A stretch of DNA of 41,136 nt, from the IMG/VR virus record IMGVR_UViG_3300031218_000003, positions 1 to 41,136 of that record; one strand, written 5' to 3'. Below, in pieces: positions 1 to 8,263 of this stretch. The DNA is from a virus. How positions within the stretch are numbered: the first letter of the stretch is position 1; every line of letters starts with the position of its first letter. A program made the position numbers and the translations under genes. The notes below the pieces were generated by a model. It was given only the letters and a program-made list of their open reading frames with translations. It made no database searches and was not told the DNA's origin.

Positions 1-799
1 TATTTTCAAATAAGGAAATTACTTGCTCGTGTAGAATTTGTAGTGGCCCTGGTCCTGAAGCTGTTCCTCCAAAAGTTTTTATCGGAGCTCCTTTTTTACG
101 CAACAGACTCACGTCCATTTGTGGTAAAGCTGTGGTTTTGGTAAAGAATGCTTTTAGTATAATTGATAAAGACTCTACCCATCCCTCTCTAGTATCCGGA
201 ATTACAAAAATACCTTCTCTTACTGGATCGTTTATTTTGATTTTACCTTCTCCCTTAACGTCAAATCCAACACCAACACCCAACATGCTCATGTCCATTA
301 AGAATTCGAATGGCTTAACGGCATCTTCAGTAGATGCTCCTATATTTTCTGTCGAAACGAACGCACAGTTATTCAACGCAGCGTACAGGCCTCTTTCTTC
401 TGTAAGATTAGTTCCCATTGCCCACAGTCCTCTTCCAGGTGGAAGAAATTTCATTGTGAACATTCTATCGTACATTTCTTGAGCAGATTTATGTGCTTTT
501 TTCTCACTCCATCCCAGTCCGTTTTCTGTGATGTGTCTTTTTTGCATGTTATACGTTCCTTCAACTACTCTTCTAATTGTCTGAAACCATTGCTCGTTGA
601 TCATCTCTTTTCCAGATTCGTCTGAGACATTTTTGCCTTGGTCATCTACTGTATAGTCGTACGTCTCTGTTTCTGGACAAATTAGCCTAGAATACGTTCT
701 CATATAAGTCAGTTCTCCAAGTCCATTGAATCCAAATGGAGGTGTCGCAGTTCGATAGCTGTCAATAAATTGCTGCTTTAACTTAAACTTTTTAATCAT
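1..799 (-). CDS. nrdJ: Adenosylcobalamin-dependent (class II) ribonucleoside-triphosphate reductase, N-terminal part
   Basis: Reduces ribonucleotides to deoxyribonucleotides, using adenosylcobalamin to start the radical. Only the first 266 residues are inside the window; the gene runs off the left edge with no stop. Translation of the minus strand shows motifs of the monomeric Lactobacillus-type RTPR: PPGRGLWAMGT (about 120-130), NNCAFVST (143-150, whose Cys145 matches the first redox cysteine), a glycine-rich MLGVGVGFD (172-180), PDTREGWVESL (201-211) and FGGTASGPGPL (243-253). The ATG start is 2 nt after the stop of the upstream helicase gene, so the two are probably co-transcribed. The radical-site cysteine and the C-terminal cysteine pair lie outside the window, so activity cannot be judged. 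Class Ia enzymes lack this motif order, so class II is favoured. Oxygen-independent dNTP supply fits the other nucleotide genes in this window. Confidence 0.9.
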   Translation of the reverse strand, partial: MIKKFKLKQQFIDSYRTATPPFGFNGLGELTYMRTYSRLICPETETYDYTVDDQGKNVSDESGKEMINEQWFQTIRRVVEGTYNMQKRHITENGLGWSEKKAHKSAQEMYDRMFTMKFLPPGRGLWAMGTNLTEERGLYAALNNCAFVSTENIGASTEDAVKPFEFLMDMSMLGVGVGFDVKGEGKIKINDPVREGIFVIPDTREGWVESLSIILKAFFTKTTALPQMDVSLLRKKGAPIKTFGGTASGPGPLQILHEQVISLFEN

Positions 800-801
800 A
801 A

Positions 802-2271
802 CTACTTGTTTTTTTGTTGTGAGTGTATAAAAATTAGTTTTGATTGACTTCTTGTAATTGCCACATACATCAGATTTAGCTCTTGCTTAATTTGATCTGG
901 CGTCTTTGCAAATTTTGAAGGAATCAGTTGTCTGTCCAATAAGAACACATTGGAACTTTCTAGCCCTTTTGATTTATGAACAGTCGATAACATTACTCCT
1001 TTCTTTTGATTGTCTTGAAATAATTTCTCAAAAAAATCAATAATTTGGCTTGCTCTTTCGAATTGTTCACCTACAAACGTGATCACTTCAATCTTTTCCT
1101 GCAAGTTGACGTATGAGGGGTGGTTTGAAGGGTTTTCTATCTCTCTTTTAATTAATTCTTGTCGCTTTTGATTCAGCTTGGACGATAGAGATGCCATTAA
1201 ATGTCCTACAGATTGATATTCAAATGGCTTAACCAATTTAATCAATCCTTTTCCTAAATCCTTCCCTCTAATCGAAGCCTTCTTCCCTTGCGCAAGTAGA
1301 TTAAAATACACTTTTACTAAAGGCTTAACATTTCTACAAAGAACCATGTCTCCTTCTTGAATTTCTGTTTGCTTTCCTAAACGAACTTCTCCAGGCTCAT
1401 TGCCTTCAAAAGGCTCCATTATGTTATGTACTTGATTAGCCTTATCCACAACTCTCGTCGGACATCTATAACATATTGACAATGGCATTTGTTTTACGTT
1501 TGGCTTGTCTAGAAACTGATTAAAAGAGTTACTGTCTGCTCCTGCAAATCCGTAAATCGATTGGTAAGGATCTCCACAAGCAACAAATCTAGAGTGGTTT
1601 TTCTTTATCATTCTATCAATCAATGCGTGTTGACAGGCATTGAGATCTTGACACTCATCAATGAATACAAGTTTAGGTCTTACTGTAAGTCCTATTTGTT
1701 TGTTGGTTGCTGGAATATAGATCATGTCAGTAAAATCAATCACTTCTGGATTTTGATTGTATACTTTATATTCAGCTAGAACTTCCATTGAATATCTAAT
1801 GTCGTCGTTGGTATAATCAATTCCTAAACCATCTGCAACTTCTCTGAGACGATCATCGGTTTCACACATTGTCAGCCTGTATATGTCAACTAGATTTTGA
1901 ATGGTGAGTACTGTCTGTACGTATTTGTTTTTAGGAATATCCCACTGTTTGTTCAACTTGTTAGTGAAATCCCATATCTTATTTGACTTGACCTCTAACT
2001 TTCTTCTAAAGTGTCTCATCAACGCTTTCATTCCTAATGAGTGAATCGTCATCACATCCACATTGGATTGTTGACCTACCTTAGCCTCTATCTCTTGCTG
2101 TATTGATTTGTTAAATGCAACAAAAGTGGTCTGTACGTGTGTCAATTTGAGTAGCTCTAATAATGTGGATGTCTTACCACTTCCAGCCACAGCAGAGATT
2201 AATATGTTTGTGTTGTTGTCTTGAAACTCTCGGTAAATATCGCTTTGATATTTGCTTGGCTTATATTTCAT
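802..2271 (-). CDS. UvrD/Rep-type superfamily 1A DNA helicase
   Basis: An ATP-driven 3'-5' DNA helicase of the UvrD/Rep/PcrA class by motif content, 489 residues. This is shorter than bacterial UvrD (about 720), so the 1B/2B insertions are reduced. Motif I is AVAGSGKT (27-34), motif Ia/Ib includes TIHSLG (75-80), motif II is IDECQ (204-208), motif III is GDPYQSIYGFAGAD (233-246), the motif V region is STVHKSKGLESSNVF, and motif VI is LMYVAITRSQ near the C-terminus. The start overlaps the RNase H gene by 11 nt, so it belongs to the same transcript as RNase H and the dNMP kinase. Likely roles are replication-fork progression, recombination or origin unwinding, as with T4 Dda or UvsW; the exact role is inference. 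Confidence 0.9.
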   Translation of the reverse strand: MKYKPSKYQSDIYREFQDNNTNILISAVAGSGKTSTLLELLKLTHVQTTFVAFNKSIQQEIEAKVGQQSNVDVMTIHSLGMKALMRHFRRKLEVKSNKIWDFTNKLNKQWDIPKNKYVQTVLTIQNLVDIYRLTMCETDDRLREVADGLGIDYTNDDIRYSMEVLAEYKVYNQNPEVIDFTDMIYIPATNKQIGLTVRPKLVFIDECQDLNACQHALIDRMIKKNHSRFVACGDPYQSIYGFAGADSNSFNQFLDKPNVKQMPLSICYRCPTRVVDKANQVHNIMEPFEGNEPGEVRLGKQTEIQEGDMVLCRNVKPLVKVYFNLLAQGKKASIRGKDLGKGLIKLVKPFEYQSVGHLMASLSSKLNQKRQELIKREIENPSNHPSYVNLQEKIEVITFVGEQFERASQIIDFFEKLFQDNQKKGVMLSTVHKSKGLESSNVFLLDRQLIPSKFAKTPDQIKQELNLMYVAITRSQSKLIFIHSQQKNK

Positions 2272-2749
2272 TTTTACGATCTGTTATTAGTTGCTGTTTC
2301 TTTCTACCTTGATTTGCTAGCTTATCTGCTAATTCATTTAACTCAATCCCTGCATGTCCTTTAATCCATATTAGCTCTACATTCTGCAATCCTCCATGTG
2401 ATTTGAAGATTGAATTGAATCTGTGCCACAAGTCCATATTGGCTTTGTTCTGTTGTGTAACTAGCCAATTTTCTAACCATCCACACATTACAGTCTTGAC
2501 TACGTATTGATTGTCGCTATGAATCTTGATTTTATACTTTCTGGTAGGCTTTATCAGCTCCAATGCTCTTATTGCAGCCAATATCTCCATTCGTGCACTA
2601 GATGTGTTTACAAACTGTCCTTCACAATAGTCTTTTTTGTATAGAGTTCCGTTAGCATTTTTGTATCGAATTACAACTCCAAGACCTCCATCTCTAGCAG
2701 TCTTTTTATTATTCGCACTCCCATCTGTGTATACGATTATTTCTCTCAT
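2261..2749 (-). CDS. rnhA: Ribonuclease HI
   Basis: Cuts the RNA strand of RNA-DNA hybrids, for example Okazaki primers or R-loops. All four catalytic acids of RNase HI can be placed: Asp9 in YTDGSAN, Glu55 in SSARMEIL, Asp79 in KIHSDNQYVV and Asp142 in NELADKLAN, with the conserved histidine at 132 in KGHAG. At 162 residues it is normal for the single-domain bacterial or phage family, and there is no N-terminal hybrid-binding domain. The start overlaps the stop of the dNMP kinase gene (ATGA type). Next to a helicase and with a DnaG-like primase elsewhere in the window, primer removal is the likely task. Confidence 0.95.
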   Translation of the reverse strand: MREIIVYTDGSANNKKTARDGGLGVVIRYKNANGTLYKKDYCEGQFVNTSSARMEILAAIRALELIKPTRKYKIKIHSDNQYVVKTVMCGWLENWLVTQQNKANMDLWHRFNSIFKSHGGLQNVELIWIKGHAGIELNELADKLANQGRKKQQLITDRKNEI

Positions 2750-3417
2750 CTACAGATTTTTAAAGCTATCTGCTTGCACTGATCCTCTAAGAATGATATG
2801 TCTTTGCTGTTATCTACTTCGTGTGTCCAATTTGTTTTTTTAGACAATTCCGTCTCTGATCGGTGATTAACATCTCTAGTGTTATGATATATTTCAGTTA
2901 ATGGTCTTTCGATTCTCATAGTTTGTTGATAGACTACACAACTGCTTGTGACGTAATCTATTAATTGCTCTTCATTGTTGAATCTGAAGTCTGGAATTAA
3001 AAACACTAATCTATCACAATCAGGACTATACTGTTTGGTGTCGCTAATCTGATCGTTAATTTCTTGAGCTAAACATTTGCACCAAATCAATTCATCGAAA
3101 TTGTCTCGACAAGCTTCAGTAGCAAACTTCTGCAATAGTTGACCTAACGTCATTTGCCACATTGTGCAGTACTGTTCTTTTTGTTCTTGAGTGAAGTCTA
3201 CAACTATATCATCGTAGTGTTCAAATGGTAGAATCTTTCTTTTGATTCCTGTCATTTGTTGTGCCCACTCTTTCAGCTTATCTGCAAATCTATAGCAAAA
3301 TATTTTTGTAGATTTTGATTGAGTCGATTGTTTGATTGACTTAGCAATTAAGTCACATGCAGTGTCTTTGCCTGCTCCGAATGTGTTGGCGCTAACCAAC
3401 AGTAATGTTACTTTCAT
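2746..3417 (-). CDS. Deoxynucleoside monophosphate kinase-like P-loop protein
   Basis: Probably phosphorylates dNMPs to dNDPs for phage DNA synthesis, as T4 gene 1 does. The P-loop is NTFGAGKDTACDL (11-23 from the chosen start), and a segment reading LLQKFATEACRDNFDELIW matches the typical LLQ-x-GT-E-GR-D pattern of phage dNMP kinases. An in-frame GTG start would add 29 basic residues from the preceding leader, but the ATG beginning MKVTLLLVS puts the first beta strand directly before the P-loop as in the family, so I chose it (223 residues). The gene follows a structured 119-nt leader and overlaps rnhA. Substrate specificity cannot be read from the sequence. Confidence 0.75.
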   Translation of the reverse strand: MKVTLLLVSANTFGAGKDTACDLIAKSIKQSTQSKSTKIFCYRFADKLKEWAQQMTGIKRKILPFEHYDDIVVDFTQEQKEQYCTMWQMTLGQLLQKFATEACRDNFDELIWCKCLAQEINDQISDTKQYSPDCDRLVFLIPDFRFNNEEQLIDYVTSSCVVYQQTMRIERPLTEIYHNTRDVNHRSETELSKKTNWTHEVDNSKDISFLEDQCKQIALKICR

Positions 3418-3432
3418 GTATTTTGAAAAAGA

Positions 3433-3528
3433 AAGACCGATGTGGTGTGATGTGATGTATCGTCTGTAAACACATCTTCTCTTCAAGGTCAGAATCCTTG
3501 TCACGGAATCAGACTTTAGATCGGTCTT
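3433..3528 (-). other. Possible structured RNA leader bounded by a 9-bp inverted repeat
   Basis: The 119-nt gap between the rIIB-like stop and the dNMP kinase start is one of the longest non-coding stretches here. Its ends are a perfect 9-bp inverted repeat (AAGACCGAT and ATCGGTCTT on the minus strand) 78 nt apart. Inside, two hairpins share bases and so exclude each other: CAAGG-7-CCTTG, and GTCTGATTCC with GGATTCTGAC (8 of 10 pairs). This could be an attenuator, a terminator-like element or a small structured RNA. No known RNA family is recognised, and a tRNA fold does not fit. Confidence 0.35.
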
Positions 3529-3536
3529 AGTTGTTA

Positions 3537-4835
3537 TTATCCTTTAACTTCGTACCCTGCTTCAGTGTATAATTCTCTTGCCTTCTTAACTATACTCTTA
3601 GTTGGAGCAAACTTACTCACTTGCTCGTTGAACTTAGATTTAATCAATTCGATCAATTCTTTTCTGTGCTTCTTGTCCTTACTGTACTTGGTCAAATCAA
3701 CAAACTTTCCTTGATCTTCGACTTGCTTGACTGGATGACAGTTAGATGGTAGAGCTTTTTGATCTTGAATCACATCTTGATCTTTGTAGTCGGTGTCCTT
3801 CAGTTCAAGTATTCTAACAGCTTTGTTTACTATTGAGGATTTGTTCTTTAGACTTCCCTCAACATTAACTCCTGTCTTCTGCAATACATATTCAATGATC
3901 TGTTTTGCAGTCTTTCCTTCAATTTCATTCATGTAAGGATTTTGTTCTACATTAACAGATTGCTTCACCGACTTGACTTTGTCATTGTCTGCTTTGTGAG
4001 AAGATCCTTTATCAGCTTTGATTTGAGTATTTATAGTTTTTTTAGCCTCTTCTGTAGGAGTTTTGAGAAACTCATTTAGATTGACAATCCTTTTGGGATT
4101 TCTTGATTTATCGCTATATCCCATCACTTGATATCTACACACTCTCATCTTTGTATTATTGTAGTCTTTAGGAACAGAAACTATATCTACTGGATTGACT
4201 ATGCAATCGACAATGATGTCGGAAGAATACCACTGTCTCACATATTTTGGAGCACCTACATGAAGTCCATAACTACACGTTTGTGCAGGATCGTCATTGA
4301 CTTTTTCTCTAGGCATTTCAACAATCATTCCTACACTATTGTCTACAGACCTAGAGTGGCAATCAACTAGCTCTCCTGGAAGTCCTTGATACTTTTGCCG
4401 AACTCCTTTCTCAACTACAATATCTCCTAGCACAGTTAGTGCTATATCGTTCGCAAGCATAAATCCATACAATTGTTCTCTAGAATTTTTAGATGGATTT
4501 TTTCTCAGTTTTTTCCAAAACCTAATTAGTGGAAGAAAGTCTTCACCCTCTTTTTCCATTTCAAGTAATTTTTTAGCAATTGCTTGTGGAATAGCTGTTG
4601 AATCGTCCTTCAATACTATCTTTTGATCTTTAACTGTGAAAGTATTTTCGCTGAAATTTTCGATCTTAGCTTTTATGTCTAAGAATTCACTAATCAACTC
4701 CTCTTGTTTTCCATCAATAAGTAATTGAGAGATTTTGAGGAATATTTTTTCATCTTGAGATCTCTGTATGTTGATCTCTTGACCGTCGTACTTCAATACG
4801 ACGGTTTTTTCACTAATCAATCCTTTGATTTTCAT
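3537..4835 (-). CDS. rIIB: rIIB-like protein
   Basis: A homologue of the T4 rIIB family, which acts with rIIA in lysis timing and resistance to exclusion; the biochemical role is unknown. The recognisable core is at residues 85-237: AIAKKLLEM followed by FLPLIRFWKKLRKNPS (100-115), ANDIALTVLGDIVVEKGVRQ (128-147), VEMPREKVNDDPAQTCSYGLHVGA (172-195) and VNPVDIVSVPKDYNNTKMRVCRYQV (213-237). This is the order seen in rIIB-like proteins of large phages. The C-terminal 190 residues are lysine-rich and low in complexity up to about 300, then a helical tail. It lies directly downstream of the rIIA-like gene, as in T4. The leader carries a promoter-like dyad site inside the 3' end of rIIA. Confidence 0.85.
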   Translation of the reverse strand: MKIKGLISEKTVVLKYDGQEINIQRSQDEKIFLKISQLLIDGKQEELISEFLDIKAKIENFSENTFTVKDQKIVLKDDSTAIPQAIAKKLLEMEKEGEDFLPLIRFWKKLRKNPSKNSREQLYGFMLANDIALTVLGDIVVEKGVRQKYQGLPGELVDCHSRSVDNSVGMIVEMPREKVNDDPAQTCSYGLHVGAPKYVRQWYSSDIIVDCIVNPVDIVSVPKDYNNTKMRVCRYQVMGYSDKSRNPKRIVNLNEFLKTPTEEAKKTINTQIKADKGSSHKADNDKVKSVKQSVNVEQNPYMNEIEGKTAKQIIEYVLQKTGVNVEGSLKNKSSIVNKAVRILELKDTDYKDQDVIQDQKALPSNCHPVKQVEDQGKFVDLTKYSKDKKHRKELIELIKSKFNEQVSKFAPTKSIVKKARELYTEAGYEVKG

Positions 4836-4865
4836 TTTACAGTGTTTTAAATTAATTTGTTTTTT

Positions 4866-4899
4866 TAAAGATACTTAAATGTTATCTTCTATCCTACAA
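4866..4899 (-). promoter_or_regulatory. Promoter-like site with GATA-N9-TATC dyad before the rIIB-like gene
   Basis: On the minus strand, GAAGATA is followed by 9 nt and TATCTTTA, the Bacteroidota -7 form TAnnTTTG with a final A. The nearest TTG lies 23 nt upstream rather than the usual 20, so the -33 element is weak while the dyad is intact. The site overlaps the last codons of the rIIA-like gene and would give a roughly 25-nt leader. Confidence 0.5.
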
Positions 4900-7102
4900 G
4901 CTCAATGTAATTTTTTATCACTTTTGAGTGATTCAACTTTTCCGTATGGAGCGTCGTTCTCCAATGATACCCTCTCAAATGTGCATCTACGTAAGATTCA
5001 AGCATTGGATACTTGTCTAACGACGCTTGAATTTTATCTTTCAATCCTTTAAAGTCGAATTTAACCTCTAACGTCTCTAATAGAGGAAATTCCTGTTGTT
5101 CTCCTTCGCTTGATCTTTGAACAAAGTCTTGAACAGTTTTCGGATATAATTTTACAAACTCCTCTCTCATAAGTTCAGGAATTGCAGATACGATTGCATT
5201 TAGCTTCTCGAAAAGCTTCGCTTGATTCAATTGCTTTCTGTATTTCTTAATCAACTGATCTCCTCTTTCTGACACTTCTACAAAATCGGTTATTTTATCT
5301 GCGTATCTGCTCTGTGTAGTTTTGTTGATCAATACCACAGTTCTTTTATCTATTGATTTAATCAATTTGATCTTGTCTCTAATTAATGAAGTATTTAGTC
5401 TGCTAGTATCGCTCAATTGATCTACTACTAAATATGCAAATTTCTCATCTAATGCCTTTTGATTGCTTACGTCCCAAAACTGCATCTTTTCTCTGTGTAG
5501 ATCAATTGATCTACTAGTACTCCACTCATACTTTCTGTGAAGATAGGCTGAGTCGTCTGTCCGAGTTCTTATTGTTACTGTCTCTGAAGGAGTGTATGCA
5601 GATCCGCTAATTGTGTTATTTTCTGCTTTCTCAACGTCACTATACATTTTGACATCAATATCATAATCCACACTCAACTTAATTCCATCATCAAGTAATT
5701 GATCTCTTGTTGCTTTACTGTTAGGAATGATCAATATGAATCCTTTCTGACTCTTCGGTCTATTGTTCCAGATTGTAATGTTTCTTCGAACGTTCTTTCT
5801 AGTGTCCAAGTAATATATTGGAGAGTCTGTTAGTAAACGATTTATGTGGTTGTTTGTTAATGTATCATAATTAACTTTTTCATTTAAAGGCTCTCTAACA
5901 TAGGCTATTGAGTGTGCATTTAGCACTAATCTATTCGTTAACGATCTTCCGTTCCACTTGATTCTGCTTTTAACTTGTTCGCTGTCTATTTCTCCTAGAA
6001 TTGTTGATGAATGCCGATCTCCAATTGCTGATGAAATTACTTTAAGATCGTCTCTACCTTCTTCTATACTGTTTCCTCGCTTTCCAATTATCGAGCTCAA
6101 GGCTTCACATGCAGCTAAATAAGTCTGACTCGACGATATTTGCTCACTCAATAGATCCAACAAGTGATGTTTCGCATCATTGAAAGTAGCCTTTATCTTT
6201 TCACTAGTCTGTTCGTCGTACTGCAAAGCTTCTCTATTGGCCGATATAGTTAGTTCACCGACATTAAACTTTGCAATCACCTTGTATCCGTCATTTATTC
6301 CTTGATCTCGAATCTTTAATGCTCCTCTGTCAATTTTGTAGCAAATCCCATCTATGTTAACGAAATATCCTTCATCACCAAGTCTGCATTCATCATCATC
6401 ATCTTTAACAATACTGAAAGTAGGCTGGTCAATTATCTTATCAATCACGTACTGATTGATATTGAAATTAATCATCTTTGGCTGTACTTCCCACAAACAT
6501 GTACTGTATAGACATTCTCTTTCAAATGTACCTCTATCTTTTTCTTGAATTGGAACAATGATTTGCGTTCCTGTAGATTGATCAGTTTCTTCACAATCGA
6601 ACAGTATCATTTTGCCCTTTCTACTGCTATCGATCATTGCAGTGTATGTGTATTTTTTACGAGAACCCTCGTAGTCACATATAGTAACTACGCTGAAAGT
6701 GTCAGTGTATGCAAATGGTGTCTTAGCTCCAAGGCCAAATCCTCCTGTTTGAGCATTTGAACTTCTCTTAGTTGACGACGCATACTTAACGAACACATTC
6801 ATCATACGATCAGGAGTAATTCCTATACCATAATCTCTAAAAACTACACACATATCGCTGATAAATGCAAGTTTATCTGGGTTAATTATTTCGATCTCAA
6901 TTGGAGTATCGTTCATTCCAGCTTCTCTATTCGCATCTCTTGAATTCGATGCAACTTCTCTACATAATGATCCTATTTTATTCGAATACATTTTGTCTCT
7001 AAGAATGTCAAAAATGATTGAATTGTTGTCGTCAATCGAAAAGCTCATTTCCGATTCTGCTCCAAATACCGAGTCTTTAAATGTGGTTTGATTAAGTTCC
7101 AT
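4889..7102 (-). CDS. rIIA: rIIA-like protein with GHKL ATPase domain
   Basis: Homologue of T4 rIIA, a membrane-associated lysis-timing protein whose N-terminal domain resembles GHKL (Hsp90/MutL/gyrase B) ATPases. Visible motifs are the N box REVASNSRDANREAG (about 48-62, with the ATP-Mg asparagine), the G1 box FRDYGIGITPDRM (about 88-100) and the G2 box KYASSTKRSSNAQTGGFGLGAK in two parts around 105-127, then PFAYTDTFSVVT. A transducer-like middle domain includes SANREALQYD (about 287-296). At 737 residues it is close to T4 rIIA (725). It is followed by rIIB with a dyad promoter between them. It could also have a role against host exclusion systems; that is inference. Confidence 0.88.
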   Translation of the reverse strand: MELNQTTFKDSVFGAESEMSFSIDDNNSIIFDILRDKMYSNKIGSLCREVASNSRDANREAGMNDTPIEIEIINPDKLAFISDMCVVFRDYGIGITPDRMMNVFVKYASSTKRSSNAQTGGFGLGAKTPFAYTDTFSVVTICDYEGSRKKYTYTAMIDSSRKGKMILFDCEETDQSTGTQIIVPIQEKDRGTFERECLYSTCLWEVQPKMINFNINQYVIDKIIDQPTFSIVKDDDDECRLGDEGYFVNIDGICYKIDRGALKIRDQGINDGYKVIAKFNVGELTISANREALQYDEQTSEKIKATFNDAKHHLLDLLSEQISSSQTYLAACEALSSIIGKRGNSIEEGRDDLKVISSAIGDRHSSTILGEIDSEQVKSRIKWNGRSLTNRLVLNAHSIAYVREPLNEKVNYDTLTNNHINRLLTDSPIYYLDTRKNVRRNITIWNNRPKSQKGFILIIPNSKATRDQLLDDGIKLSVDYDIDVKMYSDVEKAENNTISGSAYTPSETVTIRTRTDDSAYLHRKYEWSTSRSIDLHREKMQFWDVSNQKALDEKFAYLVVDQLSDTSRLNTSLIRDKIKLIKSIDKRTVVLINKTTQSRYADKITDFVEVSERGDQLIKKYRKQLNQAKLFEKLNAIVSAIPELMREEFVKLYPKTVQDFVQRSSEGEQQEFPLLETLEVKFDFKGLKDKIQASLDKYPMLESYVDAHLRGYHWRTTLHTEKLNHSKVIKNYIELVG

Positions 7103-7113
7103 AATACCTATCT

Positions 7114-7305
7114 TTATTTTGTTAACGTTTGAATTATTTGATCTCTTACATCACATATGATTGTAAAGTTTTCTGATATATTTTTATCAAGTTTGATGTT
7201 GATCACTTTTCCTTGTCTGAAAGTTTTGTGATCATTTACTTTAGAAAATTGTTTTTTGAATTCTTTAGCTTGATCTACTGATTGTAATAATACTGACTTG
7301 TACAT
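7114..7305 (-). CDS. Small hypothetical protein (63 aa)
   Basis: Not recognised. It is a short, lysine-rich protein with no membrane segment and a predicted helix in its first third (SVDQAKEFKKQFSKV). It begins with ATG right after the dyad promoter at 7331-7361 and ends 11 nt before rIIA, so it is the first gene of the rIIA-rIIB transcript. The position and clean spacing argue that it is real. Confidence 0.6.
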   Translation of the reverse strand: MYKSVLLQSVDQAKEFKKQFSKVNDHKTFRQGKVINIKLDKNISENFTIICDVRDQIIQTLTK

Positions 7306-7330
7306 GATATTGATGTTTTAGATTATATCA

Positions 7331-7361
7331 TAAAGATACCTAACCGTTATCTTTATAGCAA
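7331..7361 (-). promoter_or_regulatory. Bacteroidota-type promoter with GATA-N9-TATC dyad, driving the rIIA-rIIB unit
   Basis: On the minus strand TTG is followed by exactly 20 nt and TATCTTTA, matching the Bacteroidota -33/-7 consensus. Within the spacer AAAGATA sits 9 nt upstream of TATCTTT, making a perfect 7-bp dyad. It lies in the 69-nt gap between the macro-domain gene and the 63-aa gene, about 25 nt upstream of the ATG. Confidence 0.75.
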
Positions 7362-7374
7362 CCTTTTGGACCTA

Positions 7375-7833
7375 TTATTTTTTGAAATAAACGAACACAA
7401 TTTTTTCGCCAGCAAACTCTCTCAGTATAATTCTTTTAATCTTATTCCAATTGCCTCCAGCAATACCTGCTCCAATTTGCGGAAACCCAATAGTCCAGTC
7501 CTTTCCTTTTATCATTTTTGACATTTTTCTCAATGATAACGTCAATGCGTCGTAGTCTAAGTGCTTTCCTCCTTGATATTGCGTGTAAAGATTGTATATC
7601 ACACCATCATCTGTTGCTGCTAATGTCAATGATCCAAGTTTAAGTAAATCTCCTGAGGTCGTTAAGTTATCAGCGTCCATAGCCTCTCTATACCTAATTG
7701 AAATTTGAGCAGCCAATCCTGCTCCCATTCTATTGAAGCAATTGCATCCGTGTGCAATTGCATCAAATTCTCCTTGACTAAACATATCAATTAAGTTTCC
7801 GTTCTTTTCTATGTACTCGTGTTTCTTTGCCAT
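7375..7833 (-). CDS. Macro-domain protein (ADP-ribose binding/hydrolase)
   Basis: Macro domains bind ADP-ribose and many hydrolyse ADP-ribosyl esters or ADP-ribose-1''-phosphate. The whole 152-residue protein is one domain: GNLIDM (12-17), AIAHGCNCFNRMGAGLA (25-41, containing the ribose-contacting Asn and the glycine loop), LGSL, YNLYTQ and the second phosphate loop IGFPQIGAGIAGGNW (about 117-131). The shape is closest to the Poa1p/TARG1/DarG type. In a phage it could reverse ADP-ribosylation of DNA or proteins placed by host defences such as DarT, or recycle NAD-derived compounds; this is inference. It is 1 nt from the next gene upstream, so it is part of the same operon. Confidence 0.88.
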   Translation of the reverse strand: MAKKHEYIEKNGNLIDMFSQGEFDAIAHGCNCFNRMGAGLAAQISIRYREAMDADNLTTSGDLLKLGSLTLAATDDGVIYNLYTQYQGGKHLDYDALTLSLRKMSKMIKGKDWTIGFPQIGAGIAGGNWNKIKRIILREFAGEKIVFVYFKK

Positions 7834-7834
7834 A

Positions 7835-8263
7835 CTACTTCTTTGGTTTGACTGTTAGTAGTTTATATATTACTGCTGTAGGTTCTCCCATCATCGATTG
7901 CTCAATCTCCCAATCTGCTAGCTGTGCAATCGTTTTATGGCTACTAGTCAGTTTTTCAACAAATTCACGATTCATTCTGTCAACAACCGATGCTACTGAA
8001 TGAACTTGTTGAACGTTATCTTTCCACTCCCTCACAGCTTCTGCAGGACTACATCGGTTTGCTAACTCTACTAAAGGTCCAAATCCAAGAGATTCCGATT
8101 GCAAGATTCCTGCATCTTGAGCATTTAGATGCACTCTAACTGCGTACTGATTGATGTGTAGACCTTTGGTTGTTGTGCTTGTTAGAGACTCTTCTGTGAT
8201 TCCTAATTTGACTGATGAGAATTTGTACATCCACTTATACAGTCTGTTTAACAGTTTTTTCAT
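7835..8263 (-). CDS. Hypothetical protein (142 aa)
   Basis: Not recognised. It is a mixed alpha/beta protein with a basic first 15 residues (MKKLLNRLYKWMYKF), which could be amphipathic. A central LGFGPLVELANRCSPAEAVREWKDNV looks helical. No catalytic motif is visible. Its ATG overlaps the stop of the DUF2786 gene by one base (TAATG), so translation is probably coupled. Confidence 0.65.
   Translation of the reverse strand: MKKLLNRLYKWMYKFSSVKLGITEESLTSTTTKGLHINQYAVRVHLNAQDAGILQSESLGFGPLVELANRCSPAEAVREWKDNVQQVHSVASVVDRMNREFVEKLTSSHKTIAQLADWEIEQSMMGEPTAVIYKLLTVKPKK

Noticed and set aside
132-482. Open frame on the plus strand
   Set aside because: It lies opposite the class II ribonucleotide reductase, whose minus-strand translation has clear motifs; the plus-strand product is low in complexity and matches nothing.
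3433-3528. A tRNA in the structured leader (5-7-5 arm like a T arm plus closing stem)
   Set aside because: The T-arm-like hairpin is not next to the acceptor-like stem, the loop lacks TTC, and no D or anticodon arm can be drawn on either strand.
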